Below, in pieces: positions 1 to 6,043 of a stretch of DNA of 6,338 nt; within the stretch, counting starts at the first letter, position 1, and each line of letters starts with the position of its first letter. The notes beneath the pieces are model-generated. The model was not told the origin of the DNA. It did not search any database and saw only the letters and a program-made list of their open reading frames with translations. Position numbers and translations under genes: made by a program. The DNA is from an uncultured Alistipes sp. GTDB taxonomy: Bacteria; Bacteroidota; Bacteroidia; Bacteroidales; UBA932. The stretch covers positions 1-6,338 of the forward strand of contig CABMPD010000030.1 in the NCBI GenBank assembly GCA_902388455.1. The letters run 5' to 3'.

Positions 1-395
1 CTACGGGCACGTTCCGGGGACGGGAGTGGCAGGTGTGGTTCACATACGACATCCCCTACAACTACGGCCCGTGGAAGCTCGGAGGGCTGCCGGGCCTGAT
101 TCTCAAGGCGGAGGACAGCAGCGGCACCTTCGTATGGGAGGCGGTCAGCCTCATAAGGCCGGAGGGATGCCCCATCTACCGGCACAGCGGGGATGTCAGT
201 CCGGGGAACGGAGCGGACAGACACCAGATACGCAAAAGCTCAAGGAAGAACACCAACAAGATGCTGGAGGCCAGTTGGAAGCTCCCATTCTATATGTCCG
301 GGAGCTCCCAGACCCTGTACTTCAACGACGAGAAGGTGGACACACGCTCGATCAGCTCGGGCAGGACATGGTACCCCCGCCTGGAACTGGAATGA
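1..395 (+). CDS. GLPGLI family protein, 3' part (5' end outside window)
   Basis: This is the C-terminal 130 residues of a GLPGLI-family protein; the reading frame is already open at base 3 and ends in a TGA at 393-395 followed at once by an in-frame TAA. The family signature is plain: WFTYDIP, then GP, then the eponymous GLPGLIL, followed by D and the hydrophobic strand FVWEAVSL. Family members are Bacteroidota proteins, usually exported and about 250-300 residues long, so roughly half is missing here, including any signal peptide. Their biochemical function is not established; they are commonly encoded beside TonB-dependent outer membrane proteins, and that is the case here, with the next gene only 16 bases downstream. 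The tail beyond the motif has many Ser, Lys and Arg residues and an aromatic strand near the end, with nothing that identifies a catalytic site. A GTG at 33 is only an internal codon, not the start. Family assignment is firm; the role is unknown. Confidence 0.9.
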   Translation, partial: TGTFRGREWQVWFTYDIPYNYGPWKLGGLPGLILKAEDSSGTFVWEAVSLIRPEGCPIYRHSGDVSPGNGADRHQIRKSSRKNTNKMLEASWKLPFYMSGSSQTLYFNDEKVDTRSISSGRTWYPRLELE

Positions 396-411
396 TAAAA
401 CCGACACGGAT

Positions 412-3030
412 ATGAAACGCATAGCCATAACACTGCTGACAATACTGGCCGCCGTCATCTCCGCATTTTCCCAGTCAAGAATAAGCGGCAGGGTCTTATT
501 AGCCGGCACGGGAGAGCCTGTGGAGTTCGCCAACATAATCGTACGGGACCCCGCACGGAGCGCAGTCCTGACCTACACCACTACGGACGGGGACGGGCGG
601 TACGTGATAGAGGGACTCTTCGGGGCGGACTCGTTGGAAATCACAGTCACCGCGGTCAACATCGAGAAAAGCACCGCGCTCACAGCCAATGTCTCCCGTA
701 CGCTTGACTTCACGGTCAGGGAGAAGAAGCTGGAGTTGAACGAGGCAGTGATCACTGCCACCGCTCCTGCGGTGAGAAGAGGCGGCGACACCCTCACCTA
801 CTTCGCGGCACGGTACCGTGACGACAACGACCTGGTGGCGGAGGACATCATACGGAAGCTGCCGGGCGTGGAGGTCGAGGAGTCCGGGAGGATCGCATAC
901 CAGGGGAAGGAGATCTCACGGTTCTACATCGAGGGGATGGACATGCTCGGCAAGGGGTACACACTGGCGTCAAAGAACATCAGCGCGGACGACATCCAGT
1001 CCATAGAGATCTACGAGAACCACCAGCACATCAGGGCGCTGCAGGAGATGTCACGTCCCGACGAGGCAGCCATGAACATCACCCTCAAGGAAGGGGCAAG
1101 GGGGACGTGGACAGGCTCACTGCTGGCGGGAGCGGGATACAGCCCGTGGATGTGGAGGGGCGAGGTATCGGCAATGTACTTCGGGAAGCGGATGCAGTCC
1201 ATCAACACTTACAAGACAAACAACATGGGGTACAACGCGGCAATGGAGTTCGGCTCGCCGGAAAGCGCGGCATCCATTATCGGGGTGCGCCTCCCCACTG
1301 AGCCGCCACTGGACGAGGACCTGTTCATGGACAACAACATACACGCCGCATCCAGCAACTTCCTCTTCAGGCTGAGCGGGACGGCACAGCTCACGCTGAA
1401 CGCGGACTACACACACGACATCAGGAAGAGCGAGGGAGTATCCACTACGGTGCACAATATCGTCGGAGGGATGCCCATTACGGTCAACGAGGTCACATCG
1501 GCCTCCAGGAGAAGCGACAGGGCAAACCTGACCATCGGCATAGAGAACAACAGGAGGAAAAGCTACATCAACGACATCCTGCGGCTCAGCGGGGAGCTCA
1601 ACAGGGACATGGGAAGCGTCATCAGCGACGGCACCCCGGTCAGCCAGGCATTCAGGCTGCCGTCGCTCTCGGCCACGAACAGCCTGCACATGATCATCCC
1701 GGTGGCCGGCAGGATGTCACTCAACCTGCTCTCCAACACCTCGTACAACTACCAGCCCACATCACTGCGCGTCACGCCGGTGCTCTTCCCGGACATCTTC
1801 GGCGCCGCACAGGCGGATGAAGCGGTGCAGACGCTCAGCTCATCGCAGCTCATAACCCGCAACTCGCTCTCCGGGGTATGGACTAGAGGCGGATGGACGT
1901 TCTCCATAGGGCTGGGGCTGAACGCCCATATCGAGGACATAGCGTCGCAGCTGTACACCACGGGGACTCAGGCGGCGGACTCCATGCGCAACGACATCGG
2001 ATGGCAGAGGTACGACCTCACACTCGGGCCGGGAGTATCATACAAGGCCGGTGACAGGCTCTTCATATCGGCGCACGTCAACGCGGACCTGATGACGCTC
2101 AGGACCCGGGACCGTGTAAGGGGCAGGAAAGACGGCGTCACGCGTGTCATCGCAAGCCCTGTCCTGAGACTCAACGGAGAGATCACACAGGACCTCAAGT
2201 ACTCGGCATCCGCATCATATACGGAGGCCTACGGCGGGCTCTACGACAGCTACGGGGGATTCATCATGACGGACTACCGCAACATCGCCACAAAGGACGG
2301 GGAGCTGCGCCACACCAGGAGCCAGAACTACTTGGCCTCGCTCAGCTACAGCAGCGCGCTCAACCTGATATTCGCGAACCTGGAGGCATCCTACTACAGG
2401 GCCGGAAGCAACCTCACATACGCATACAGCTATGACGGGGCCCTGACACGCATAGAGTCAGTGGCGGCTCCGAACCTGTCCCACGGGCTGGGACTGGAGG
2501 CCAAGGTGTCCAAGCACTTCCTCCCCATATCCACGCTGATAAGCGCTGGCGGAGGGTGGAGACGCAGCTGGAGCGGGATAATACGCCAGGGCGTCAGGCT
2601 TGACAGCAGGAGCGATATCTTTACCGCCTCCCTCGGGCTCAACACCAGGTTCACAAGGTGGCTCACCTTGGACTATTCCGCCGCCTACAGCAGGTCCGAG
2701 ACCGCCGTGGAGTCGCTCGGGTACACAGATCCCATAGACAACATCAAGCAGGAGGGAGAGCTGCTGTTCTCCTTCGGCAGAGGAATCACCCTCTCCGTGG
2801 ACTGCGAGCACTACTACAACGGCTCCCTACAGCCACGGCACCGCAACATGGTGTTCCTCGGTGCAGAACTGTCAGTCAAGACCAGGCACCTGACATACGC
2901 GCTCAAGGGCAGGAACCTGCTGAACACGGCGTCCTACAGCTCGGCATACACCTCTGACATAACGGACTACGTATACTCCTACGCGCTCAGGCCACCGGCG
3001 GTCATTGCCATGGTAAGATATAATTTTTAA
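412..3030 (+). CDS. TonB-dependent-receptor-like outer membrane protein with carboxypeptidase-regulatory-like domain
   Basis: Predicted outer membrane beta-barrel protein of 872 residues. Residues 1-20 form a signal peptide (MKR, hydrophobic core, ending AFSQS). Residues 23-108 are a carboxypeptidase-regulatory-like beta-sandwich (ISGRV, GEPVEFANI, TTDGDGRYVIEGL). Residues about 118-230 resemble the plug of TonB-dependent receptors, with DTLTY, the DIIRKLPGVEVEESGRI block, FYIEGMDMLGKGY and DIQSIEIYENHQHIRAL. The rest alternates polar and aromatic residues as in a barrel and ends in RYNF, the terminal aromatic typical of barrel assembly. I chose ATG 412 because it starts the signal peptide; the frame is open back to 193, but that overlaps the GLPGLI gene and lacks an export signal. 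It follows that gene by 16 bases, so they are probably cotranscribed. No SusD-like gene or clear TonB box is visible, so it is not a standard SusC. The transported or bound substrate is unknown. Confidence 0.92.
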   Translation: MKRIAITLLTILAAVISAFSQSRISGRVLLAGTGEPVEFANIIVRDPARSAVLTYTTTDGDGRYVIEGLFGADSLEITVTAVNIEKSTALTANVSRTLDFTVREKKLELNEAVITATAPAVRRGGDTLTYFAARYRDDNDLVAEDIIRKLPGVEVEESGRIAYQGKEISRFYIEGMDMLGKGYTLASKNISADDIQSIEIYENHQHIRALQEMSRPDEAAMNITLKEGARGTWTGSLLAGAGYSPWMWRGEVSAMYFGKRMQSINTYKTNNMGYNAAMEFGSPESAASIIGVRLPTEPPLDEDLFMDNNIHAASSNFLFRLSGTAQLTLNADYTHDIRKSEGVSTTVHNIVGGMPITVNEVTSASRRSDRANLTIGIENNRRKSYINDILRLSGELNRDMGSVISDGTPVSQAFRLPSLSATNSLHMIIPVAGRMSLNLLSNTSYNYQPTSLRVTPVLFPDIFGAAQADEAVQTLSSSQLITRNSLSGVWTRGGWTFSIGLGLNAHIEDIASQLYTTGTQAADSMRNDIGWQRYDLTLGPGVSYKAGDRLFISAHVNADLMTLRTRDRVRGRKDGVTRVIASPVLRLNGEITQDLKYSASASYTEAYGGLYDSYGGFIMTDYRNIATKDGELRHTRSQNYLASLSYSSALNLIFANLEASYYRAGSNLTYAYSYDGALTRIESVAAPNLSHGLGLEAKVSKHFLPISTLISAGGGWRRSWSGIIRQGVRLDSRSDIFTASLGLNTRFTRWLTLDYSAAYSRSETAVESLGYTDPIDNIKQEGELLFSFGRGITLSVDCEHYYNGSLQPRHRNMVFLGAELSVKTRHLTYALKGRNLLNTASYSSAYTSDITDYVYSYALRPPAVIAMVRYNF

Positions 3031-3091
3031 GCCGAATACTCTCTGACTCCCCAGCATACCGGTCTCGGAGGATAAGCAAAGTCGTGCTGAA

Positions 3092-3275
3092 GCCGACCAG
3101 CATTATAGGGCCTTCTTCTGGGCAGGTATGGAGATACGTCTGCATCAAAACGCACTCGAGTCTGTTTTAGCCTATTTGAGATAATGTGTTTAAGTTTAGT
3201 GCTTTACAACGATTGCCGATACTACAGATTGGGGGTGTGCACCTTCTGTCTGTTTTGCAGTAATTTGCTTAAGTG
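3092..3275. repeat. Diverged direct repeat, copy A
   Basis: First of two related copies. The best-conserved 60 bases (3131-3190) match copy B at 3381-3440 in 56 of 60 positions by hand alignment, with an offset of exactly 250. Weaker similarity extends left (GCCGA, CATTAT, CTTCT) at offset about 252, and right, where TACAGATTGGGG recurs at offset 260 (3223 against 3483). At its centre, 3147-3168, lies a 22-base near-palindrome: AAAAC, two unmatched bases, ACTCGAGT, two unmatched bases, GTTTT. The outer limits are approximate. On the minus strand the frame is interrupted by a stop that copy B lacks, so a protein is unlikely. Confidence 0.75.
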
Positions 3276-3343
3276 ATTGTTATGTACGTGCTTATCAGAA
3301 TAGTTGCTTAACAGACTGTGAGGAGAAAGAAAGTTGCGTTTAT

Positions 3344-3535
3344 GCCGATCCACATTATGGGGTCTTCTGAGATGGGTGTTGAGATACGTATGCATCAAAA
3401 CGCACTCGAGTCTGTTTTGGTCTATTTGAGATAACGTGTTGTAGTTTTGTAAATTATACTGGGTGATACTGGGTGCTGGCATTACAGATTGGGGATAGGA
3501 CTCCCTCACAGAGCACTTTTGCTACAGAAATGTGT
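3344..3535. repeat. Diverged direct repeat, copy B
   Basis: Second copy of the sequence at 3092-3275, best conserved at 3381-3440. The near-palindrome recurs unchanged at 3397-3418. Its arms extend a little further here: C3396 pairs with G3419, T3395 with G3420 as a wobble, and A3394 with T3421. Copy A lacks the C-G step because it has an A at the matching place. The right part contains TACAGATTGGGG at 3483-3494, and further similarity fades out near 3535. The function is unknown; it could be a pair of regulatory or small-RNA sequences, or remnants of a dispersed non-coding repeat. Confidence 0.75.
3416..3449 (+). promoter_or_regulatory. Possible Bacteroidota-type promoter in copy B
   Basis: TAGTTTTG at 3442-3449 matches the TAnnTTTG -7 consensus, with TTTG at 3416-3419 as a candidate -33 element. 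The 22-base spacing is slightly longer than the usual 19-21. In copy A the matching octamer is TAAGTTTA, which breaks the consensus. Transcription would start near 3456 and could yield a small RNA or a long leader for the gene at 3750. Short motifs arise by chance in T-rich sequence, so this is tentative. Confidence 0.22.
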
Positions 3536-3621
3536 ATGAGAACTTCACATTCATTTATGTAAATGTTAATGTCTGACGGGAAAGCTATACGTGAAGAATG
3601 CCCGCAAAAGGTTTGAAAGTC

Positions 3622-3636
3622 CACCTTCGGAAGATG
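3622..3636. repeat. Isolated copy of the CACCTTCGGAAGGTG hairpin
   Basis: CACCTTCGGAAGATG differs by one base from the hairpin repeated six times at 4297-4584; the change turns one C-G pair of the stem into a C-A mismatch. The following AGCAGA also matches the sequence after hairpins in the array (GTGAGCAGAAAA), so the similarity runs beyond the palindrome. It sits about 110 bases upstream of the gene at 3750, so the same element family lies on both sides of that gene. Confidence 0.7.
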
Positions 3637-3658
3637 AGCAGACGGATATTCCGCAGAT

Positions 3659-3691
3659 TTTCGTAAATTTTCGTAAATTTTCGTAAATTTG
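3659..3691 (+). promoter_or_regulatory. Candidate promoter of the DUF1648-like gene
   Basis: TAAATTTG at 3684-3691 fits TAnnTTTG exactly, and TTTC at 3659-3662 fits the TTTG -33 element in three of four positions at 21-base spacing. The site lies inside the 10-bp tandem repeats and would give a leader of about 50 bases before ATG 3750. This is the best promoter match I found near that gene. A TATAAT at 3733-3738 has no well-spaced -35 partner. Confidence 0.4.
3661..3690. repeat. Three perfect tandem copies of TCGTAAATTT
   Basis: Three identical 10-bp units run without interruption, preceded by a partial unit (ATTT at 3657-3660). The last unit is followed by G, which makes TAAATTTG, a match to the Bacteroidota -7 promoter element. 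A period of one helical turn puts equivalent faces of each unit on the same side of the DNA, which would suit a regulator binding site, although none is known. Confidence 0.9.
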
Positions 3692-3749
3692 CCCAAGTGC
3701 TTGTAGCAGACATTATTTCAAATTACGGATATTATAATCTGAGCAAAAT

Positions 3750-4235
3750 ATGAAACAGTTACGCAAGATATTCAACATCGTGTCAGCGGCTGTGCTGCTG
3801 GCCTCTTTCTATCCGCTGCTGTTCTGGAACAGGCTGGAAGGTGTGCGGATACCTACCCGTTTCGGTATGGACGGGATGCCCGACCGCTGGGGAAACATGA
3901 CTTCGCTGCTGATTCTCTGCGTTATAGCCACGGCTGCGTATGTGTTCTTCTTGGCGTGTCAGCGTGCTCCGCAGTTGATGAATACGTTGGAGCCGGAGCC
4001 GGCGAAGATTACCCCTGGGGTCAGTTCCGCTGTGAAGGACTTTATCTCGCACCTGTGCCTTGTCTGTATGCTGCTTCACTCGTCCGTCTCCAATTTCGGA
4101 CTGGCGGTCGCTCTCGGAAAGGCGCAGGCCATGCCGTCCTGGATTTACGCAGTGCTCCTCGCTCTCATTGTGATAGCGGCAGTCGTTCTGACTGTCCGCG
4201 TGATCGTTGCGGTGGCTGCTCAACGAAATGGGTAA
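3750..4235 (+). CDS. Small four-helix membrane protein with DUF1648-like loop
   Basis: Protein of 161 residues, predicted to lie in the inner membrane. Hydrophobic segments are at about 8-26, 50-69, 97-121 and 130-156. The loop after the first helix, residues 33-49, reads RIPTRFGMDGMPDRWGN; the order P, H/R-F, G, PD-W-G is what is seen in DUF1648 domains, which occur in SdpI-like immunity or signal proteins and other small membrane proteins. The family His in the usual IPxHF motif is Arg here. The full SdpI architecture is not present, so I do not infer immunity. ATG 3750 is the only sensible start, since it opens just before the first helix with a positively charged N-terminus (KQLRK). The gene stands alone: a repeat-filled gap precedes it and a hairpin array follows it, and it converges on the hydrolase gene. 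It is likely real; its function is unknown. Confidence 0.82.
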   Translation: MKQLRKIFNIVSAAVLLASFYPLLFWNRLEGVRIPTRFGMDGMPDRWGNMTSLLILCVIATAAYVFFLACQRAPQLMNTLEPEPAKITPGVSSAVKDFISHLCLVCMLLHSSVSNFGLAVALGKAQAMPSWIYAVLLALIVIAAVVLTVRVIVAVAAQRNG

Positions 4236-4381
4236 CGCTCTTGGGCAAATGTGTAAAAGGTTGTTTGTGGGAATCGGAAAGGCCTGAGAATAGTCTCACC
4301 TTCGGAAGGTGTGCATAAAACCCTGTGAAACGTCTCACCTTCGGAAGGTGGAAGATGTCTGGAAAGTCTGGAAACGGCATT

Positions 4382-4400
4382 ATACGCGCTGTAGCGGTGT
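4382..4400. other. Spacer stem-loop of array unit 1
   Basis: As RNA on the plus strand, A4382-U4400, U4383-G4399 (wobble), A4384-U4398 and C4385-G4397 pair, G4386 is bulged, then C4387-G4396, G4388-C4395 and C4389-G4394 close a UGUA loop. The matching positions of unit 2 keep the same fold with altered bases. Confidence 0.45.
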
Positions 4401-4498
4401 CGTAGCTGAATCCCACCTTCAGAAGGTGAGCAGAAAACCCCGAGAAACAACTCACCTTCGGAAGGTGGAAGATGTCTGGAAAGTCTGGGAACGGCATT

Positions 4499-4517
4499 GT
4501 ACGCGCTGTAGCGGTAC
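4499..4517. other. Spacer stem-loop of array unit 2
   Basis: This is the counterpart of 4382-4400. The outer pair is G4499-C4517 where unit 1 has A-U (both bases changed), and U4500-A4516 replaces a U-G wobble. The bulge G4503, the inner three pairs and the UGUA loop are unchanged. At DNA level the outer arms are GTAC on both sides. Confidence 0.45.
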
Positions 4518-4623
4518 CGTTGCTCAATCCCACCTTCGGAAGGTGTGCAGAAAACCCCGAGAATCGTCTCACCTTCGGAAGGTGGAAAAGAGGGAAGATG
4601 GGACAGCGGGAGAGGTGGCCGGC

Positions 4624-5484
4624 TCAGTGCGCCTTGAGAAATGTATCCAGCGCGGTGAAATATTCTTCTGTATGGGTGAATGCGGCCTGGAGGTGCTTGC
4701 AGTCGAATTCCCGGAGGGTGACGAGCGGGGAGGCGGTCAGGGGTTCGAGCAGGCGGCGGGGGCTGACGGTGTCTTCCGTGGCGTGGATCAGCAGTATGGG
4801 GACGGAGATGTCCTGAGGACGGAAGCCGGGGGAGAGGAGGGGAGTTGCCGGCAGACGCACGGATTTTCCGTCACTGCCGGAATTGGCTGCTTTGCCGTTA
4901 TCGCTTCCATTGTCATTGTCCCCGTTCAGAATCCTGACGCTCTCCGCCGGATCGGAGATGAACCCGTCCATGACGCAGCTACGGATGAGCGACTTCCTGC
5001 CGGGGTATTGCCGCAGATGCTCCCCGACCATGATGGTGCCCATTGAAAATGCCAGCACGTCCACCGGCCTGTCCCGGAGGACGGAGACATGTTCCAGTAC
5101 CACCCCGAAATCCCGCAGATACTCGCTGTGGTAGAGCATGTCCCGGTCCGTCGCGAAGTCCTGGCTCCCTCCGAAACCGCGGTAGTCGAACATCCATACG
5201 TCGTAGCCTAAGAAGCAGAGTGTCGCTCCTATCCCCAGCCATTGTCCCATATTACCGGCGTCGGCGCAGGCTATCAGTACGGACCTTCCATTTTCTCCGG
5301 TGCCGGGCAGATTCCAGATATTGATCCTGTACCCGTCAGAGGTTACCACCGAGTCCTCGACGTACTCGATGCCGAAGTCCTTCGGTGTGTAGGTGTATTC
5401 TTTCTGCGGGTTGATGGCGTGGGCTGCTGTGATGCTGATGAGCAGGATGAGGGCCGAGACCAGGAGTCGGGATATCGTTTTCAT
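4624..5484 (-). CDS. Exported alpha/beta hydrolase
   Basis: Protein of 286 residues with an alpha/beta-hydrolase fold. Residues 1-23 are a signal peptide or N-terminal anchor (MKTISR, then a hydrophobic run ending AHA). The DYRGFGGS motif at 100-107 and the nucleophile elbow at 145-149 (A-F-S-M-G, Ser147) are typical; the first position of the usual GxSxG is Ala. Asp238 in HATED is the likely acid, and His264 (CKH), 26 residues later, the likely base, with His271 as an alternative. The oxyanion region is probably ACADAGNMG near 72-80. Residues 188-207 are an Asn/Asp/Gly/Ser-rich insert in the loop or cap region before LPATPLL. The substrate cannot be told; an ester or peptide is possible. The start codon is 9 bases downstream of the stop of the DUF2007-like gene, so the two form an operon, and the gene ends just before the hairpin array. 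Confidence 0.9.
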   Translation of the reverse strand: MKTISRLLVSALILLISITAAHAINPQKEYTYTPKDFGIEYVEDSVVTSDGYRINIWNLPGTGENGRSVLIACADAGNMGQWLGIGATLCFLGYDVWMFDYRGFGGSQDFATDRDMLYHSEYLRDFGVVLEHVSVLRDRPVDVLAFSMGTIMVGEHLRQYPGRKSLIRSCVMDGFISDPAESVRILNGDNDNGSDNGKAANSGSDGKSVRLPATPLLSPGFRPQDISVPILLIHATEDTVSPRRLLEPLTASPLVTLREFDCKHLQAAFTHTEEYFTALDTFLKAH

Positions 5485-5493
5485 AATGATGGG

Positions 5494-5991
5494 TTAGCGG
5501 TGGTTGAACTTTCGGCCGCATTTACGGCACCGGTAGTTGGCATTAAGGTATTTGGTGGACATGGCCATGAAGATGGCGAGCAGCAGGAATATTCCAGCTA
5601 TGATGCTGCCGGTGCCGGACTGGATGCCGAGCTGCAATGACCACCAGGGGTAGAAACCGGAGCCGAGTCCCAGGATGACGGATGCGATTATGACTGCGGT
5701 GGTGTACCGGGAAGGGGCTATGGACGTGACGTTGTCGCTGCCGCATTTCGGGCAGAAGGGGATGGCTTCGTGCATCCTGTCGGTGATGGGGGCTATTATC
5801 TCTACGGCTTTTTCGTAGTCCTTGTCGGGTACGTACAGTGCGGTACCGGAGTCAGGACCATGTGTCCCGGTCCGCCGGTCAGTGCTTTCATCGACGTGCC
5901 TGCGCACAGTGATGTTGTTGGCCTCCAGTACGCTTGAAATGTTGTCGGCGTAGATGCTGCTGTCGCATTTTATCAGAAGTCTCTCGTCCAT
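5494..5991 (-). CDS. DUF2007-like protein with two membrane helices and a split zinc ribbon
   Basis: Protein of 165 residues from ATG 5991. Residues 1-70 resemble the DUF2007 'putative signal transducing protein' domain: MDERLLIKC opening strand, a helix ending in VLEANNITV, then a variable loop and GTALYVPDKDYEKAVEII. Cys80 and Cys83 (CPKCG) form the first half of a zinc ribbon, and Cys155 and Cys158 (CRKCG) form the second half near the C-terminus, separated by hydrophobic segments at about 98-118 and 128-148. With two helices, both Cys pairs lie on the same side of the membrane, probably the cytoplasm, and could bind one zinc ion. The frame extends up to 6042, but a promoter at 6013-6043 lies inside that extension, and 5991 is where the domain begins, so I prefer 5991. 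It is the first gene of the operon with the hydrolase. The DUF2007 name does not prove a signalling role. Confidence 0.85.
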   Translation of the reverse strand: MDERLLIKCDSSIYADNISSVLEANNITVRRHVDESTDRRTGTHGPDSGTALYVPDKDYEKAVEIIAPITDRMHEAIPFCPKCGSDNVTSIAPSRYTTAVIIASVILGLGSGFYPWWSLQLGIQSGTGSIIAGIFLLLAIFMAMSTKYLNANYRCRKCGRKFNHR

Positions 5992-6012
5992 GGGTGATGC
6001 TTTATCTGCAGA

Positions 6013-6043
6013 CAAAAGTACAGAAAAATTCTGTTGCCGCAAT
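6013..6043 (-). promoter_or_regulatory. Bacteroidota-type promoter of the DUF2007/hydrolase operon
   Basis: Read on the minus strand, TACTTTTG (6020-6013) matches the TAnnTTTG -7 element exactly, and ATTG (6043-6040) is a -33 element with 19 bases between its TTG and the -7 octamer, the normal spacing. Transcription would start close to 6007, giving a leader of about 15 bases before ATG 5991. The -33 element lies within the left arm of the first hairpin of the 104-bp array. Confidence 0.65.

Larger units (their letters stand above)
3031..3749. other. Gene-free, AT-richer gap carrying several repeats
   Basis: This 719-base stretch between two plus-strand genes has no open frame with a recognisable protein. 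Its base composition is visibly richer in A and T than the flanking genes. It contains two diverged copies of one sequence, an isolated hairpin related to the array at 4270-4600, a triple 10-bp repeat and two promoter-like sites, each listed separately. No tRNA or rRNA was recognised. No convincing intrinsic terminator (GC stem followed by a T run) was found after the stop codon at 3030. Confidence 0.7.
4270..4600. repeat. 117-bp-period tandem array with hairpins on a 39-bp lattice
   Basis: CACCTTCGGAAGGTG, a 6-bp stem with a 3-base loop, occurs at 4297, 4336, 4414 (loop CAG), 4453, 4531 and 4570. Successive starts are 39, 78, 39, 78 and 39 bases apart, so the unit is 117 bp = 3 x 39, with two of every three lattice points occupied. 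Unit 1 (4297-4413) and unit 2 (4414-4530) agree at 104 of 117 positions by hand count. Unit 3 is cut short soon after 4584, and a partial unit (about 4270-4296) precedes the first hairpin. A second small stem sits in each long spacer (4382-4400 and 4499-4517). The array fills the space between two convergent genes and ends about 30 bases from the hydrolase stop, so it could help separate or terminate their transcripts, though no T run follows the hairpins. Confidence 0.95.

Noticed and set aside
193..411. Upstream extension of the receptor frame to 193
   Set aside because: It overlaps the GLPGLI gene in another frame and puts 73 low-quality residues before a clear signal peptide at 412.
412..3030. 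Standard SusC starch-utilisation-type transporter
   Set aside because: No SusD partner follows, the gene is paired with a GLPGLI protein instead, and the plug sequence is of a different subfamily.
3147..3168. Near-palindrome of copy A as an intrinsic terminator
   Set aside because: The stem is AT-rich at the base with no real loop, and only four T follow, so it fits a binding site better than a terminator.
3222..3509. Minus-strand 95-residue open frame
   Set aside because: It covers copy B of the non-coding repeat; the related copy A has an in-frame stop and a frame shift, and the protein has no recognisable domain.
3454..3696. Minus-strand 80-residue open frame
   Set aside because: It runs through the 10-bp repeats and the lone hairpin and resembles no family.
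3733..3738. TATAAT before the gene at 3750
   Set aside because: There is no -35-like hexamer at proper spacing, and Bacteroidota main promoters use a different consensus.
4165..4572. Minus-strand open frame with repeated HLPKV blocks
   Set aside because: It is the other-strand reading of the same 117-bp array and also overlaps the end of the DUF1648-like gene.
4270..4600. CRISPR array
   Set aside because: The spacers repeat along with the hairpins, so nothing is unique between repeats, and no cas gene is present.
4309..5046. Long plus-strand open frame through the array and across the hydrolase
   Set aside because: The left part is open only because the repeat period is a multiple of three, with mostly amino-acid-changing differences between units; the right part is antisense to a well-supported gene.
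5992..6042. Earlier start of the DUF2007-like gene at 6042
   Set aside because: It would place the coding start within the -33 promoter element, and the added residues are not part of the domain.
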